Shown here piece by piece: positions 26,501 through 33,935 of a stretch of 64,000 nucleotides of DNA (its first letter is position 1; each line of letters opens with the position of its first letter). Both the position numbers and the translations under genes were made by a program. The stretch spans positions 62,001 to 126,000 of the forward strand of contig JAXLZA010000016.1 of the NCBI GenBank assembly GCA_046351135.1, in the 5' to 3' direction. The DNA comes from UBA4427 sp046351135 (GTDB lineage Bacteria > Myxococcota_A > UBA9160 > UBA4427). The notes beneath the pieces are model-generated. The model ran no database searches and was not told the DNA's origin. It saw only the letters and a program-made list of their open reading frames with translations.

Positions 26501-28125
26501 TTCGGAACGGTCGGGTTGTCTCCCGGGGTCGCCGGATCGTCGTAGTCGTAGATCGTCGTCCTCGTTCCTCCGCCGGGCAGGACCGAGGGCGTGTACTCGA
26601 TCAACGGCTTCTGGAGGACCGGATGCCAGACGGTCTCTTCGAGCGAGGCGTAGGTGTCGTCGGCGGAGAAGACGCCGGGCTGGGACGGACCGTCGACCCA
26701 GCCATTGACCTCGCGGCCCGGGCGGCTCTGGTTGTCGTAGTTCTCGAAGAGCGTCTTGTTGCCGCGCTTGTCGGTCCGCGTCTTCACGAGGGGGTTCTTC
26801 GGGCCGACCGTCGTCTGCGCAACGAAGGGGACGTCGACGCCGGGGCCGCCCGGAACGGGCGTGACGGGACCCGTCGCATTCGTGACCTGGGTGATGACGC
26901 CCGTCGTGGCCGTGACGGGATCCGAGACGGTATTCGCGTTGTACTTGCTCTCGAAGACGGCGAGGAGCTGGCTGGACGCATTCCGGACGGTCGCCTGGAG
27001 CAATCCCGGCGGCGTCGAGTAGGAAATCGTCAGGGGTTGCTCTAGGGCCTGCTCGTCGGCGGTGATGACGCGATTCGAGGGGCCGTAGTCCCAGGTGCCG
27101 AGGGTGACGTTGGTCGGGTTGGCCGTCGTGTTTCGTTCGAGGAGCACGAGGCGTCCGGCCGGCGTCGTCGATTTATAGGTGTAGGTCCAGGTTGTCTTGT
27201 CGGTCGTCGAGGGGGTCGAAGGATCGGGGCCCTGGACCGTCTTCAGAATTCCTCCGACGTACGTGAAATCCCACTGCTCCCCGTTCGCGGTCACGCGCGA
27301 GAGCTTCCCGACGTCTGCACCGCTCGTGAACTTCTTGAGGACGATCGACTGCGTCCCGCGTGCGAAGGTCGTCTCTCCCGCCCCTGGACCGGCAGAGACG
27401 TTGATCGGCAGCTCGCCGGGAACGCGGATCTGGGTGAGGTAGTACTTCGAATCGGCCGTATTGAAGTTGAAGTCGGTTTGCGTTCCCGCTGCATTCGTGA
27501 AGTGGACGTCGAAGTCGGGATCGACCGTGACGGTACCGCCGCCCCCGGCAGCCGGCTTGTACTTGGTTCCGTCGAAGAGATACGGAACGGGCGGGCGCAT
27601 CGGCTCGGTCACGACGACGACGGTGGGCACGCCCGACGCGACGGTACGCACGACGTTCCAGTACAGGCTGTGGGACCACTTGTAGCCGACGTTGGGCAGG
27701 GTTTCGGACGCAGGCGGAGCGAAGACGAGGGCGTCGCTGGAGTAGTGACGTGCGAATCGAAGCAATCCACCCAGATCCAGATCGACGGGATCGATCGAAA
27801 GCGCGCCGGTCCTGAGATTGACCGGGTCCCCGATGCAGCCCGGCTTGTCCTTCCGGCCGTCCGAGCTCGAACAATCCACCGGGGCCGAGAGATCCCCGCC
27901 GCACCCGTTGAGGGGCTCGGGACCGATCACGGTTCCGACCGGCGAACATTGACTGTTGTAGTCGACGTATCCCTGGGCTTGCGTCACGCCGATCCGGCAT
28001 CCGCTGGGAGGCCCGACGTCGAACAGCCGTGCGTCTCCCGTCACGCATTCGCGAACCTTCGGATCGAGCATCTGCATCTGGCGACGGTTGGTTCCGCAGA
28101 CATTTCCCGTCGCAGTCCAGGTCAC
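23530..28125 (-). CDS. RHS/YD-repeat protein (core and tip), detached from its signal peptide
   Basis: An open frame of 1531 codons. Residues 90-230 contain VNLRTGALSIDPVDLDLGGLL and YKWSHSLYW, the usual entry to the Rhs shell. YD-type repeats (such as YTYDANGNRIGEI and FSYDAAGRMLKAF) fill most of residues 300-1300. The core ends with RYYDPSIGRYVSADPLG and FIDPTGEWG. The last ~165 residues (23530-24027) form a Gly/Ala-rich, glycine-zipper-like tip ending NNCGCQTGQ. The GTG at 28125 has no ribosome site. In the same frame just upstream, a signal peptide ends at a TAG (28141-28143), so the gene looks like a secreted Rhs protein cut by one stop codon. Rhs shells encase C-terminal toxins or adhesins. 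Confidence 0.85.
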   Translation of the reverse strand: MTWTATGNVCGTNRRQMQMLDPKVRECVTGDARLFDVGPPSGCRIGVTQAQGYVDYNSQCSPVGTVIGPEPLNGCGGDLSAPVDCSSSDGRKDKPGCIGDPVNLRTGALSIDPVDLDLGGLLRFARHYSSDALVFAPPASETLPNVGYKWSHSLYWNVVRTVASGVPTVVVVTEPMRPPVPYLFDGTKYKPAAGGGGTVTVDPDFDVHFTNAAGTQTDFNFNTADSKYYLTQIRVPGELPINVSAGPGAGETTFARGTQSIVLKKFTSGADVGKLSRVTANGEQWDFTYVGGILKTVQGPDPSTPSTTDKTTWTYTYKSTTPAGRLVLLERNTTANPTNVTLGTWDYGPSNRVITADEQALEQPLTISYSTPPGLLQATVRNASSQLLAVFESKYNANTVSDPVTATTGVITQVTNATGPVTPVPGGPGVDVPFVAQTTVGPKNPLVKTRTDKRGNKTLFENYDNQSRPGREVNGWVDGPSQPGVFSADDTYASLEETVWHPVLQKPLIEYTPSVLPGGGTRTTIYDYDDPATPGDNPTVPNQAPTQKLFSGTEQGYTLDASGNVVLAAYKTTFTYDAAGHIKTVNGPRPENFTEHFYDATTGYKTSTRRYLNGPSSSYLETVFSNFDSLGNPQTVTDPNLQATQFTYDTKSRIKTVTPPFSGGSSTISFTYDVDGNLTRIDFPPDSFAQAYFLRLGYDTKNRLTFLADAAGNAIVYERTGGRVTREALYSGFVSLASRGTLTGDSTFSYDAAGRMLKAFNPLFAGNTVFTQYGPDANGNPTSITDENGKQDTRIYDALDRLKQVSQVRGATTYVTQFDYDLQGRMKRITDPATKATDYQHDDFGRLVKVTSPNTGVTLYTYDAAGNLVAKKENFTGSSRTTGYSYDGLDRLTLVDFPTDADWVFPYDASTALNQMGRLSSVSNGIVTTSREYTARGDLAREGTTIGGTTYFVTYGYDAGGNRTSVQAPSGVTAAYAYSGGRAKTLTVTAGFDQQVVRNIAFAPFGGRTRAEFPPFNSGTGLNTVISTRSYNLRGQAATIQVTSPAGTVLDQSFEYAYTAGGAGPVDAGPNLDRVIDNRDANESRFYFYDDLDRLWKSSSLAGAAIYTYTYDANGNRIGEIAPGLAQTTSYEAGTDLLAQSTGTVPRYYKHDVYGNRIWAGPSAYAGLPSAVFNQRNQLVEARDPVTQAVIGLYTYDVFGRRVRKINAGGTTLFFYGSTGGLIEERSLATSPNSVRSYAWIEDEAVGVVDSGAQPTKFSWIHADRLGTPLAVTSSPSVGGAQTIWRASYGPFGSVTTNQDPDGDSQQFVLDMRFPGQLWDAETGLHYNWHRYYDPSIGRYVSADPLGQLSEFNLYSYAQDDPTRFIDPTGEWGIAGAVLGAVSGGVGAAITSGGDPTSIIAGAGVGAFVGFLIPNPMASNSIGAAIGSAGASALGQVVGNFLTGKSPGCNFSFGAVAGSAVGGGGSAYAGVAAQFGRETAKLVGRGAIGRVAGLVAEGAHEGVITAGTESIGAAAAPGNNCGCQTGQSISR

Positions 28126-28140
28126 GACGAAATAGCAGTT

Positions 28141-28224
28141 CTACTGAGCAGCGGCCGGGAGCGCTGGCAGGACGAGGACCAGAGCCGAGGCAAGAAAGAG
28201 AAAGGCGGACGGAAGTCGTCGCAT
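28141..28224 (-). pseudogene. Signal-peptide fragment of the Rhs gene, ending at in-frame TAG
   Basis: ATG 28224 opens a 27-codon frame encoding MRRLPS followed by a hydrophobic FLFLASALVLVLPALP and the cleavage-like AAAQ, then TAG. Reading through the TAG, the same frame continues NCYFVVTWTATGNVCG directly into the Rhs protein. One base change (for example from CAG or TAC) would restore a full secreted protein of about 1565 residues. A second in-frame ATG at 28239 is possible. A G-rich run precedes 28224. It could be a recent nonsense mutation, a sequencing error or programmed readthrough. Confidence 0.75.
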
Positions 28225-28800
28225 GATTGGCGCCCCCATGCGTGATGCAAACCACCGCGGCGCCGAGACGCCGAGACGCCATATGAATAACGCTATACCA
28301 CGATATTCGAATAACGAACACCCCCTTAGTCCGATGATGGTGCCGCCAGCGCCTCTTGAGCGGCTTCGATCCGCCGAATCACCTGCGATATTCCACCGTG
28401 AATCAGGCCGCGAGCTTCTCCGCGACTTCGATGCAGCAGGACTCCTGCGGGCGCCGCCGCGGAGTCCCCCTGCTCCCTCGCCATCACCCCATCCGTGAGG
28501 CGGGGCGATGAGCGATCGCGGACCGTTCAATCACGCCGCGAGAGATCGAAGCACCTCGGCGACGAGCCGACAGATCGCGAGTCAAGACTGGCTTCGCTGG
28601 ATGAGCGGGCGTCGTAGATGGGCGGCCGTCCCGGAGCGTCCAATGCCGCCAGCGCATGCTCGACGGCAGAATGCAGCGCGACGCCCGCCAACGCCGACCG
28701 GTCTCTCGACGCGTGCCGTCCGACACCCGAGTCCGCGACGAGGTCCGGCCGGGGCATCTGGCACGGCGCCGCTCCCGTACGCGCGTCCCTCCAAGCCCTG
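28225..28800. other. Intergenic region between Rhs and LysRS genes
   Basis: About 576 bp without a gene I can support. The Rhs-proximal 100 bp are AT-rich and hold repeats described separately. The remaining part is GC-rich with only short frames in several phases, none with a convincing start, ribosome site or recognisable domain. It may hold remnants of an older gene, but I cannot identify one. Confidence 0.5.
28281..28320 (-). promoter_or_regulatory. AT-rich candidate promoter/operator of the Rhs gene
   Basis: This 40-bp stretch is the most AT-rich in the region and lies 57-96 bp upstream of the Rhs signal-peptide start. The octamer GAATAACG occurs twice (28285-28292 and 28309-28316), 24 bp apart, and on the minus strand TATAGC follows a TTCGTT-like hexamer. 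A tandem GCCGAGAC pair adjoins it (28262-28277). Promoter use is a guess. Confidence 0.3.
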
Positions 28801-30447
28801 CTAAGCGAGTCCGGCGCGCAGCAGCGGCAGCGCCCGGGCGCTGCCCATCGTCGAGAGCAGGGTCGTCAGCTTCGGGCCCTTCGGCCGCGCGATCAGCAGC
28901 TCGTAGACGTAGGGATAGAAGTCCTGCGCCGAGAGCGACGTCCCTTCGCACATCGTCTTGAGATGGGGCACGAGCTCCTCCTCGCGACAGTCGGGCGAGG
29001 CCTCGAGGGCGGCGACGAGGCGGGCGAGGATCGTGCGCGGCTCGCCGGAGAGCGGATCGCTCGAGGGCGTCTCGCGGATCCGGTAGCGGAAGTCCTCCGG
29101 CGCGTGCTGCTCGATCCAGCGCCAGACGCGGACGGCGCGCAGGCGCAGGCGCTCGGCCTCGGCCTCGTTCGCGACCTCGCCGGTCCGCCGGTAGTGCTCG
29201 AGGGTGCGCTCGAGGTCGCCGTCGTAGATCTGGAGCGTCATCGAGAGCGGCCGGAAGGACGGAACCGGCACGGGCTTCGTCCCGGGCACGATCCGCCCCG
29301 GCACGATGCGCGAGAGCTCGATCGTGCGGCGCACGACCTGGCGCTTCTTGTCGTTCTTGCCGCCGTCGTCGGGCTCGTGGGCGTTCGCGACGGCGCGATC
29401 CCAGTCCTCGTAGAGCTTGATGACGTCGACGTCGAAGGAGATCTGGAACTCGGAGCTCGGCCGCTGCGACGCGAAGATCCAGCGCAGCATCTCCGGCTCG
29501 TAGACCTCGAGGCAGTCGGCGACGGTGACGACGCCGCCAGCCGACTTCGAGATCTTGCCGCCCCCGCCCTTGATGCGGACGAAGTCGTAGGGCACGTACT
29601 CGGGCACGAAGCCGCCGAACACGGGGCCCACGATCTGCTTCGCCGTGTCGTAGCTCCCGCCGGCGGTGCTGTGGTCCTTGCCGCCGGGCTCGAAGCAGAC
29701 GCCCTCGAAGGCCCAGCGCATCGGCCAGTCCATCCGCCACGGGAGCTTGACGTCGCCCCCCTCGCGCAGGTCGACCTGCGTCCGGACGCCGCAGTCGCGG
29801 CAGCTCATCGCGACGCCCCAGTCGCCGTCCCACTCGAAGTCGACCCGGTCGCGGCCGCAGCCCCGGCAGAAGCCGGCGAGCGGCAGCCAGTCGGGGGGCA
29901 GCGGCTCGGTCCGGAAGCGATCGAGGATCTCGCGGATGACTTCCTTCTTCTCGAGCGCCCGGCGGATGCCCTCGGCGTAGCGGCCGGCCCGATAGGCCTT
30001 CGACTGGCGGATGAACTCCGGCTCGATCCCGATCGGCGGGAGGCTCGACTCGAACTCGGCGATGTAGTGGCTCGCGTAGCTGTCGGTCGGCCCGACGCGG
30101 TCGTCCGCGTGGCCGGCGAAGGGATCGGGCACGTCGGCGACGCTGCGGCGCAGGTTCTCCGTCAGCATCGCCGGCTCCGGGGCGTCGGCGGGCACCTTCC
30201 GGAAGACGTCGAAATCGTCCCAGGAATAGATGAAGCGGACCTCCGCCCCCTGGTCGCGCAGCGCTCGCGCGACCAGGTCGACGGTCATCACCTCGCGGAA
30301 GTTGCCGATGTGGACGACGCCGGAGGGCGTGATCCCGGCCGCGACGACGATCGGCCGGCGGTCGGGATGGGCCGCGAGCACGCGGCGCGCCGCGATGTCC
30401 GCCCAATGCGAGAAATAGGGATCGTACGACGGCTGCTGCTGACCCAT
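28801..30447 (-). CDS. lysS: Lysine--tRNA ligase, class I
   Basis: A 548-residue class I (archaeal-type) lysyl-tRNA synthetase that charges tRNA-Lys. The Rossmann signature HIGH is HIGN at residues 46-49 and KMSKS is KISKS at 298-302, as in this class. Between them lie two zinc-type pairs, C194-x2-C197 and C216-x2-C219. The segment EFESSLPPIGIEPEFIRQSKAY region and the helical C-terminal anticodon domain are normal. Most bacteria use the unrelated class II enzyme; class I occurs in archaea and scattered bacteria. It starts 60 nt after the ExbB-like gene on the same strand and may share its operon. The enzyme appears intact. Confidence 0.93.
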   Translation of the reverse strand: MGQQQPSYDPYFSHWADIAARRVLAAHPDRRPIVVAAGITPSGVVHIGNFREVMTVDLVARALRDQGAEVRFIYSWDDFDVFRKVPADAPEPAMLTENLRRSVADVPDPFAGHADDRVGPTDSYASHYIAEFESSLPPIGIEPEFIRQSKAYRAGRYAEGIRRALEKKEVIREILDRFRTEPLPPDWLPLAGFCRGCGRDRVDFEWDGDWGVAMSCRDCGVRTQVDLREGGDVKLPWRMDWPMRWAFEGVCFEPGGKDHSTAGGSYDTAKQIVGPVFGGFVPEYVPYDFVRIKGGGGKISKSAGGVVTVADCLEVYEPEMLRWIFASQRPSSEFQISFDVDVIKLYEDWDRAVANAHEPDDGGKNDKKRQVVRRTIELSRIVPGRIVPGTKPVPVPSFRPLSMTLQIYDGDLERTLEHYRRTGEVANEAEAERLRLRAVRVWRWIEQHAPEDFRYRIRETPSSDPLSGEPRTILARLVAALEASPDCREEELVPHLKTMCEGTSLSAQDFYPYVYELLIARPKGPKLTTLLSTMGSARALPLLRAGLA

Positions 30448-30507
30448 GCCCCGCGAAGCCCCTCCAGGCCGCGGAGTGTCGCAGCCCGGATCCGCGGTGC
30501 AAGGGCA

Positions 30508-31125
30508 TCAGGCCCCGGCGCGGGCGCCCTTCGGCACGATCGGGCGATCGACCGTCGGCTGGTCCCGGCGGCTCTCGGCCTTGTTGTAGAGGACCTGGAC
30601 GTCCCGGGTCGCGGCGAGCAGCCGCGAGTAGAGCCGGAGCTTCAACGCGTCGAGCATCGCGAAGGAGAAGAGCGCGAAGAAGCTCGACGACAGCGCCAGG
30701 GCCAGCGAGATGACCTCGAGGCCCTCGTCCTTCGTGTGCATCGAGAGGAAGTTGATCAGCATGCCGCCCGTGGTCCCGACGAAGCCGAGGGGGGGCAGCA
30801 GGTTCGCGTACATCGAGATCAGGCGGGCGTAGTTGTGCTCGTACTCGTTCATGACGTACTGGCGCGACGCGTCGAAGACGAAGTCCGAGGGCTGGCCCTC
30901 GTGCTCGTTCTCGCGCAGCGACTTCTGGAGGATCCGGACCATCAGGATCGCGAGCGGCTCGGCGCCGCCCGGTCGGTCGGACTGGCCGCGGCGCAGCTCC
31001 TCGGGACCGACGCGGCGCGTCGCGGACCAGGCCGAGATGACGGCCCGGATGCCGTTCGAAAAGGGAACGAGCACCGCCAGAAAGACGCCCGTCGTGATGA
31101 TCGCCGACCACATGCTACTCGTCAT
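30508..31125 (-). CDS. MotA/TolQ/ExbB-type proton-channel protein
   Basis: A 205-residue inner-membrane protein with three hydrophobic helices: near residues 8-28, about 110-133 (LLPPLGFVGTTGGMLINFLSM) and about 138-163 (VISLALALSSSFFALFSFAM). The second carries the FVGTTGGML-type motif of TolQ/ExbB, and the third ends in the usual basic cytoplasmic tail. ExbB forms a proton channel with ExbD that drives TonB-like proteins. Here it is separated from the ExbD-like gene by three genes encoding the TonB-like protein, a large exported protein and a lipoprotein. ATG 31125 has GGGAG 7 nt upstream. Confidence 0.8.
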   Translation of the reverse strand: MTSSMWSAIITTGVFLAVLVPFSNGIRAVISAWSATRRVGPEELRRGQSDRPGGAEPLAILMVRILQKSLRENEHEGQPSDFVFDASRQYVMNEYEHNYARLISMYANLLPPLGFVGTTGGMLINFLSMHTKDEGLEVISLALALSSSFFALFSFAMLDALKLRLYSRLLAATRDVQVLYNKAESRRDQPTVDRPIVPKGARAGA

Positions 31126-31175
31126 CGTTCACTCCCAGGGATGCGCACGCGCCTTCCCGATCGAGCCATCCCCAG

Positions 31176-31721
31176 CTAGCTGTTCCACTTCTGATCGCGG
31201 AGCATGTCGAGCGCCTCGCCGAGCGAGCGCTGCTCGCCGACCGGATACTCGACCAGCATGCTCTCGCGGCCCTCGAAGCGATCCTCGATGTCGTCGATCG
31301 ACTCCTGGACCTTGCGCGGGTAGCGCATGTTCGAGAGCAGCTGGGCCTTCATGAACCGCAGGTTCGCGTCGAGGGCCATGACCTCGGGATGCGAGCTCTG
31401 CCAGGCCGGCTCGAGCAGCGGATCGAGGTGCTTCGCCATGTACTCGGCGATGAAGTTGTCGAGCAGCACGATGCTCGGGCTGTCGTTGCGGTCGGTCAGC
31501 GCCTGCATCGTGACGTCGAGGCGGACGAGATCCCGCCACGCCCGCATCAGGTCGGTCCGGCGCTGCGAGAGCGCCTCGCCGTTGAGCGCCGTCTCCTCGA
31601 GCGCCTCCTGCTGCGCGAGCTCCGTGTCGCTCGGACCGTCGTTCGAGGCGCAGCCGGTGAGCCCGAGCGCGAGCCCGAGCGACGCCGCCAGGAAGAGTCC
31701 CCTTGAAAATCGCATGCCCAT
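31176..31721 (-). CDS. Lipoprotein of unknown function
   Basis: A 181-residue lipoprotein. The signal peptide LFLAASLGLALG ends in a lipobox LTGC with the acylated Cys at residue 24, and the following Ala-Ser-Asn favours transport to the outer membrane. The mature part is helical and charged, with DNFIAEYMAKHLDPLL and NLRFMKAQLLSNMRYPRKV. No domain is recognised. It sits between the large exported helical protein and the ExbB-like gene, 40 and 50 nt from its neighbours, so it is probably part of the same envelope complex; its outer-membrane anchor would complement the inner-membrane ExbB/ExbD pair. Confidence 0.75.
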   Translation of the reverse strand: MGMRFSRGLFLAASLGLALGLTGCASNDGPSDTELAQQEALEETALNGEALSQRRTDLMRAWRDLVRLDVTMQALTDRNDSPSIVLLDNFIAEYMAKHLDPLLEPAWQSSHPEVMALDANLRFMKAQLLSNMRYPRKVQESIDDIEDRFEGRESMLVEYPVGEQRSLGEALDMLRDQKWNS

Positions 31722-31761
31722 CCCTCCGCGAGCCCTCGGGCCCGCTCATCGATTCCCGCGA

Positions 31762-33882
31762 TCAGTCCTCGTCGTCGGCCGCGGCCGCGGACGCGCGCGC
31801 CGAGCCCTCGTGGTAGAGGCGGCGCAGCAGCGTGTGCATCGCGTGCTCGCGCTGGCTGCGGAGCGCCGGGGCCAGGTCCTCGGTCTCGACGATGGCGCGG
31901 AAGAGCGGGAGCGCCCGCGTGCGCGCCGTGATCTGCTTGTCGAGCTTCGCCAGCTGTCGGCCGCCGTCCTCGAGCTCGCGCGCGACGCGCTGGCTCTCGG
32001 CGGTGCCGAAGACGGCCGCCTCGGCCATCTCGCCGTCGCCGGCCGGCGACGCGGGCGGAGCGCCCTGGCCGTTGCGCTGCTGGGCGAGGCTGCCGAGCTT
32101 GCGCGCGAGACCGTCTCGCTGGCTCTTCAGGTCGGCGAGGCTCTTCTCGAGCTCGCCGAGACCCTTCGCGTCCGCGAAGCCCATGTACATCAGGACCAGC
32201 TCGTCCGAGAGGCCGCGGCGGTAGACCTCGATCGTCTTCGAGCCCGCGCCGTTCTGCGCGATCCATGACGCGGCGTGGCGCGAGGTGGCGACGTGCTCCG
32301 CGATCGGGCGGGTGATGGCGAGGAAGTCGTTCGCCCCGCCGCGTCGCTCGAGCGCCGTCGTCAGCGCCGGCCAGAGCAGGCGATCGAAGGGGAAGGCGCG
32401 GAGCGCCAGCTGGTAGCGCGAGGCCGCGAGCTGGATCTCCGCCGGAGCCGGATTCGCGATGCCGTACGCGACGAACGCGTCGCCGTAGCCGCGCGCCGCC
32501 TCGTAGGCCGCGAAGTAGGCCGAGTCGGGGACGTACTTCGTCGAGTCCGCCTCCGCATAGCGCTCGAAGTGGGCGAGGTAGCGGGCGTAGAGCCGCGCCG
32601 CGTTCCGGACGAGCTCGGCCGATCGGGCCGGATCTTCGCTCGCCCGCGAGAGGTAATAGTCGGCGCTGTTGAGCGTCGCCTCCTGGATCTCCTCCCAGAG
32701 CGCCCGCATCGACTGGAGATAGGACTCCTCGCCGCTGTTGCGGAAGCCGAGCTCGCGCCAGCCGCCGTCGCGCGCCTGGTGGAGCGAGGCGTAGACCTGG
32801 TAGGCGCCTTCGATCGTGAAGGGCAGCTCGACGTCGGGGTCGACCCCGAGGCGCTGCTTCGCGGCGTGGACCTCGCCCATCTGGCGCAGGATGCGCATGT
32901 AGACCGCGGCCTCGCCGGACGGCGTCTCGGCGAGGTCGGCGGCGCGGGCGTAGGCCGCGCCGGCCGCGCGGATCGCCGCGATGCTCTTGTCGGAGAAGCC
33001 CTCGGCGGCGAGCAGGCCGCGCGAGGCGTCGTGGGCCTTGCTCGCCTCGAAGAGCACGAGGGTGAAGGTCAGGCTGCCGCCGTCGGACTCGGGGCCCTCG
33101 AGGCGCGCGATGATGCGCTCGAGGTAGTCGCGGACCGAGGCCTCGACCGGGATGACCTCGGGAAAGGCGCCGACGCGCTGATCGCCGAGCAGGCGCACGA
33201 TCGCGGCGAGGGAGTCGAGGCCGAAGCCCATGCCCATCTCCTGGCTGCGCAGGAGGACGAGCCGCGCCACGTTCTCGTAGACGTAGGGCAGCGCCGAGAC
33301 GAAGCCCGAGTTCGCCGTCTGCGACAGCGAGAGCGCCTGGAGCGTGTCGAAGGGCGACTCGAGCGGGACGACGACGTCCATCCAGAGGCCGAGGACGTGG
33401 CGGACGAACTCGGTGTCGCTGCCGCGCTCGAGCGCCCGGTGGGCGTTGATGTAGTGGTACCAGTAGCGGTCTTCCTGGCGGCTCTCGCCGTCCGAGAACG
33501 CCTCGACCGTGTCGACGCTGTCCTCGAGATGCGCGGGCTCGCGGGTGGCCAGGTACTGCAGCAGGAGCGCGATCGCACGGCGCCGGGTCTGGGTCGAGTC
33601 CTCGCCGTTCTTGGCGTCGCGATCCTCGAGCGTCCGCTTGACGTACGCGTCGAGGGGAAGACCGACCTCGCGCTCGTAGCCCTTGATCCGCGTCGCGAGC
33701 GAATCGGCGTCGGCGGAGCTGTAGATGTAGGCGAAATCGAGATAGTCGTCCCAGGTCGCCGCGGCGGCCCCGCCCGCTCCCCCGGTCCACTGTGCGGCCA
33801 GGAGGAACGCGAGACCCACCAGAAGGCGCGCCACGGAACCGTGTCCCGCGCGCGGTCGCTCGACATTGATCATCGTTGCCAT
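31762..33882 (-). CDS. Large exported helical protein (TPR-like repeats), unknown
   Basis: A 706-residue protein starting at ATG 33882 behind a GAGG-rich leader; upstream frame to 34038 overlaps the TonB-like gene and was trimmed. After a signal peptide (RLLVGLAFLLAAQW, AAAA at the cleavage region) comes DDYLDFAYIYSSADADSLATRI. The body is alpha-helical with irregular tetratricopeptide-like pairs (for example around residues 340-520: YARAADLAETPSGEAAVYMR, YYLSRASEDPARSAELVRNA) and ends in a coiled coil (about 585-690). No enzyme motif is seen. Size and position suggest a periplasmic scaffold for the TonB/ExbB/ExbD-like proteins. Family not recognised. Confidence 0.75.
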   Translation of the reverse strand: MATMINVERPRAGHGSVARLLVGLAFLLAAQWTGGAGGAAAATWDDYLDFAYIYSSADADSLATRIKGYEREVGLPLDAYVKRTLEDRDAKNGEDSTQTRRRAIALLLQYLATREPAHLEDSVDTVEAFSDGESRQEDRYWYHYINAHRALERGSDTEFVRHVLGLWMDVVVPLESPFDTLQALSLSQTANSGFVSALPYVYENVARLVLLRSQEMGMGFGLDSLAAIVRLLGDQRVGAFPEVIPVEASVRDYLERIIARLEGPESDGGSLTFTLVLFEASKAHDASRGLLAAEGFSDKSIAAIRAAGAAYARAADLAETPSGEAAVYMRILRQMGEVHAAKQRLGVDPDVELPFTIEGAYQVYASLHQARDGGWRELGFRNSGEESYLQSMRALWEEIQEATLNSADYYLSRASEDPARSAELVRNAARLYARYLAHFERYAEADSTKYVPDSAYFAAYEAARGYGDAFVAYGIANPAPAEIQLAASRYQLALRAFPFDRLLWPALTTALERRGGANDFLAITRPIAEHVATSRHAASWIAQNGAGSKTIEVYRRGLSDELVLMYMGFADAKGLGELEKSLADLKSQRDGLARKLGSLAQQRNGQGAPPASPAGDGEMAEAAVFGTAESQRVARELEDGGRQLAKLDKQITARTRALPLFRAIVETEDLAPALRSQREHAMHTLLRRLYHEGSARASAAAADDED

Positions 33883-33935
33883 CCCCTCTTCCCCGCCTCC
33901 GTCTCCGCGCCCGACCCGGGCGACGGAAACCTGGC

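Noticed and set aside
24673..27045. A 790-codon plus-strand frame opposite Rhs
   Set aside because: Val/Arg/Asp-rich shadow composition from the Rhs YD-repeat codons; no domain.
28141..28530. A 129-codon frame ending in the Rhs signal peptide
   Set aside because: Only the last 27 codons look like a real signal peptide; the earlier part is low-quality and lacks a ribosome site.
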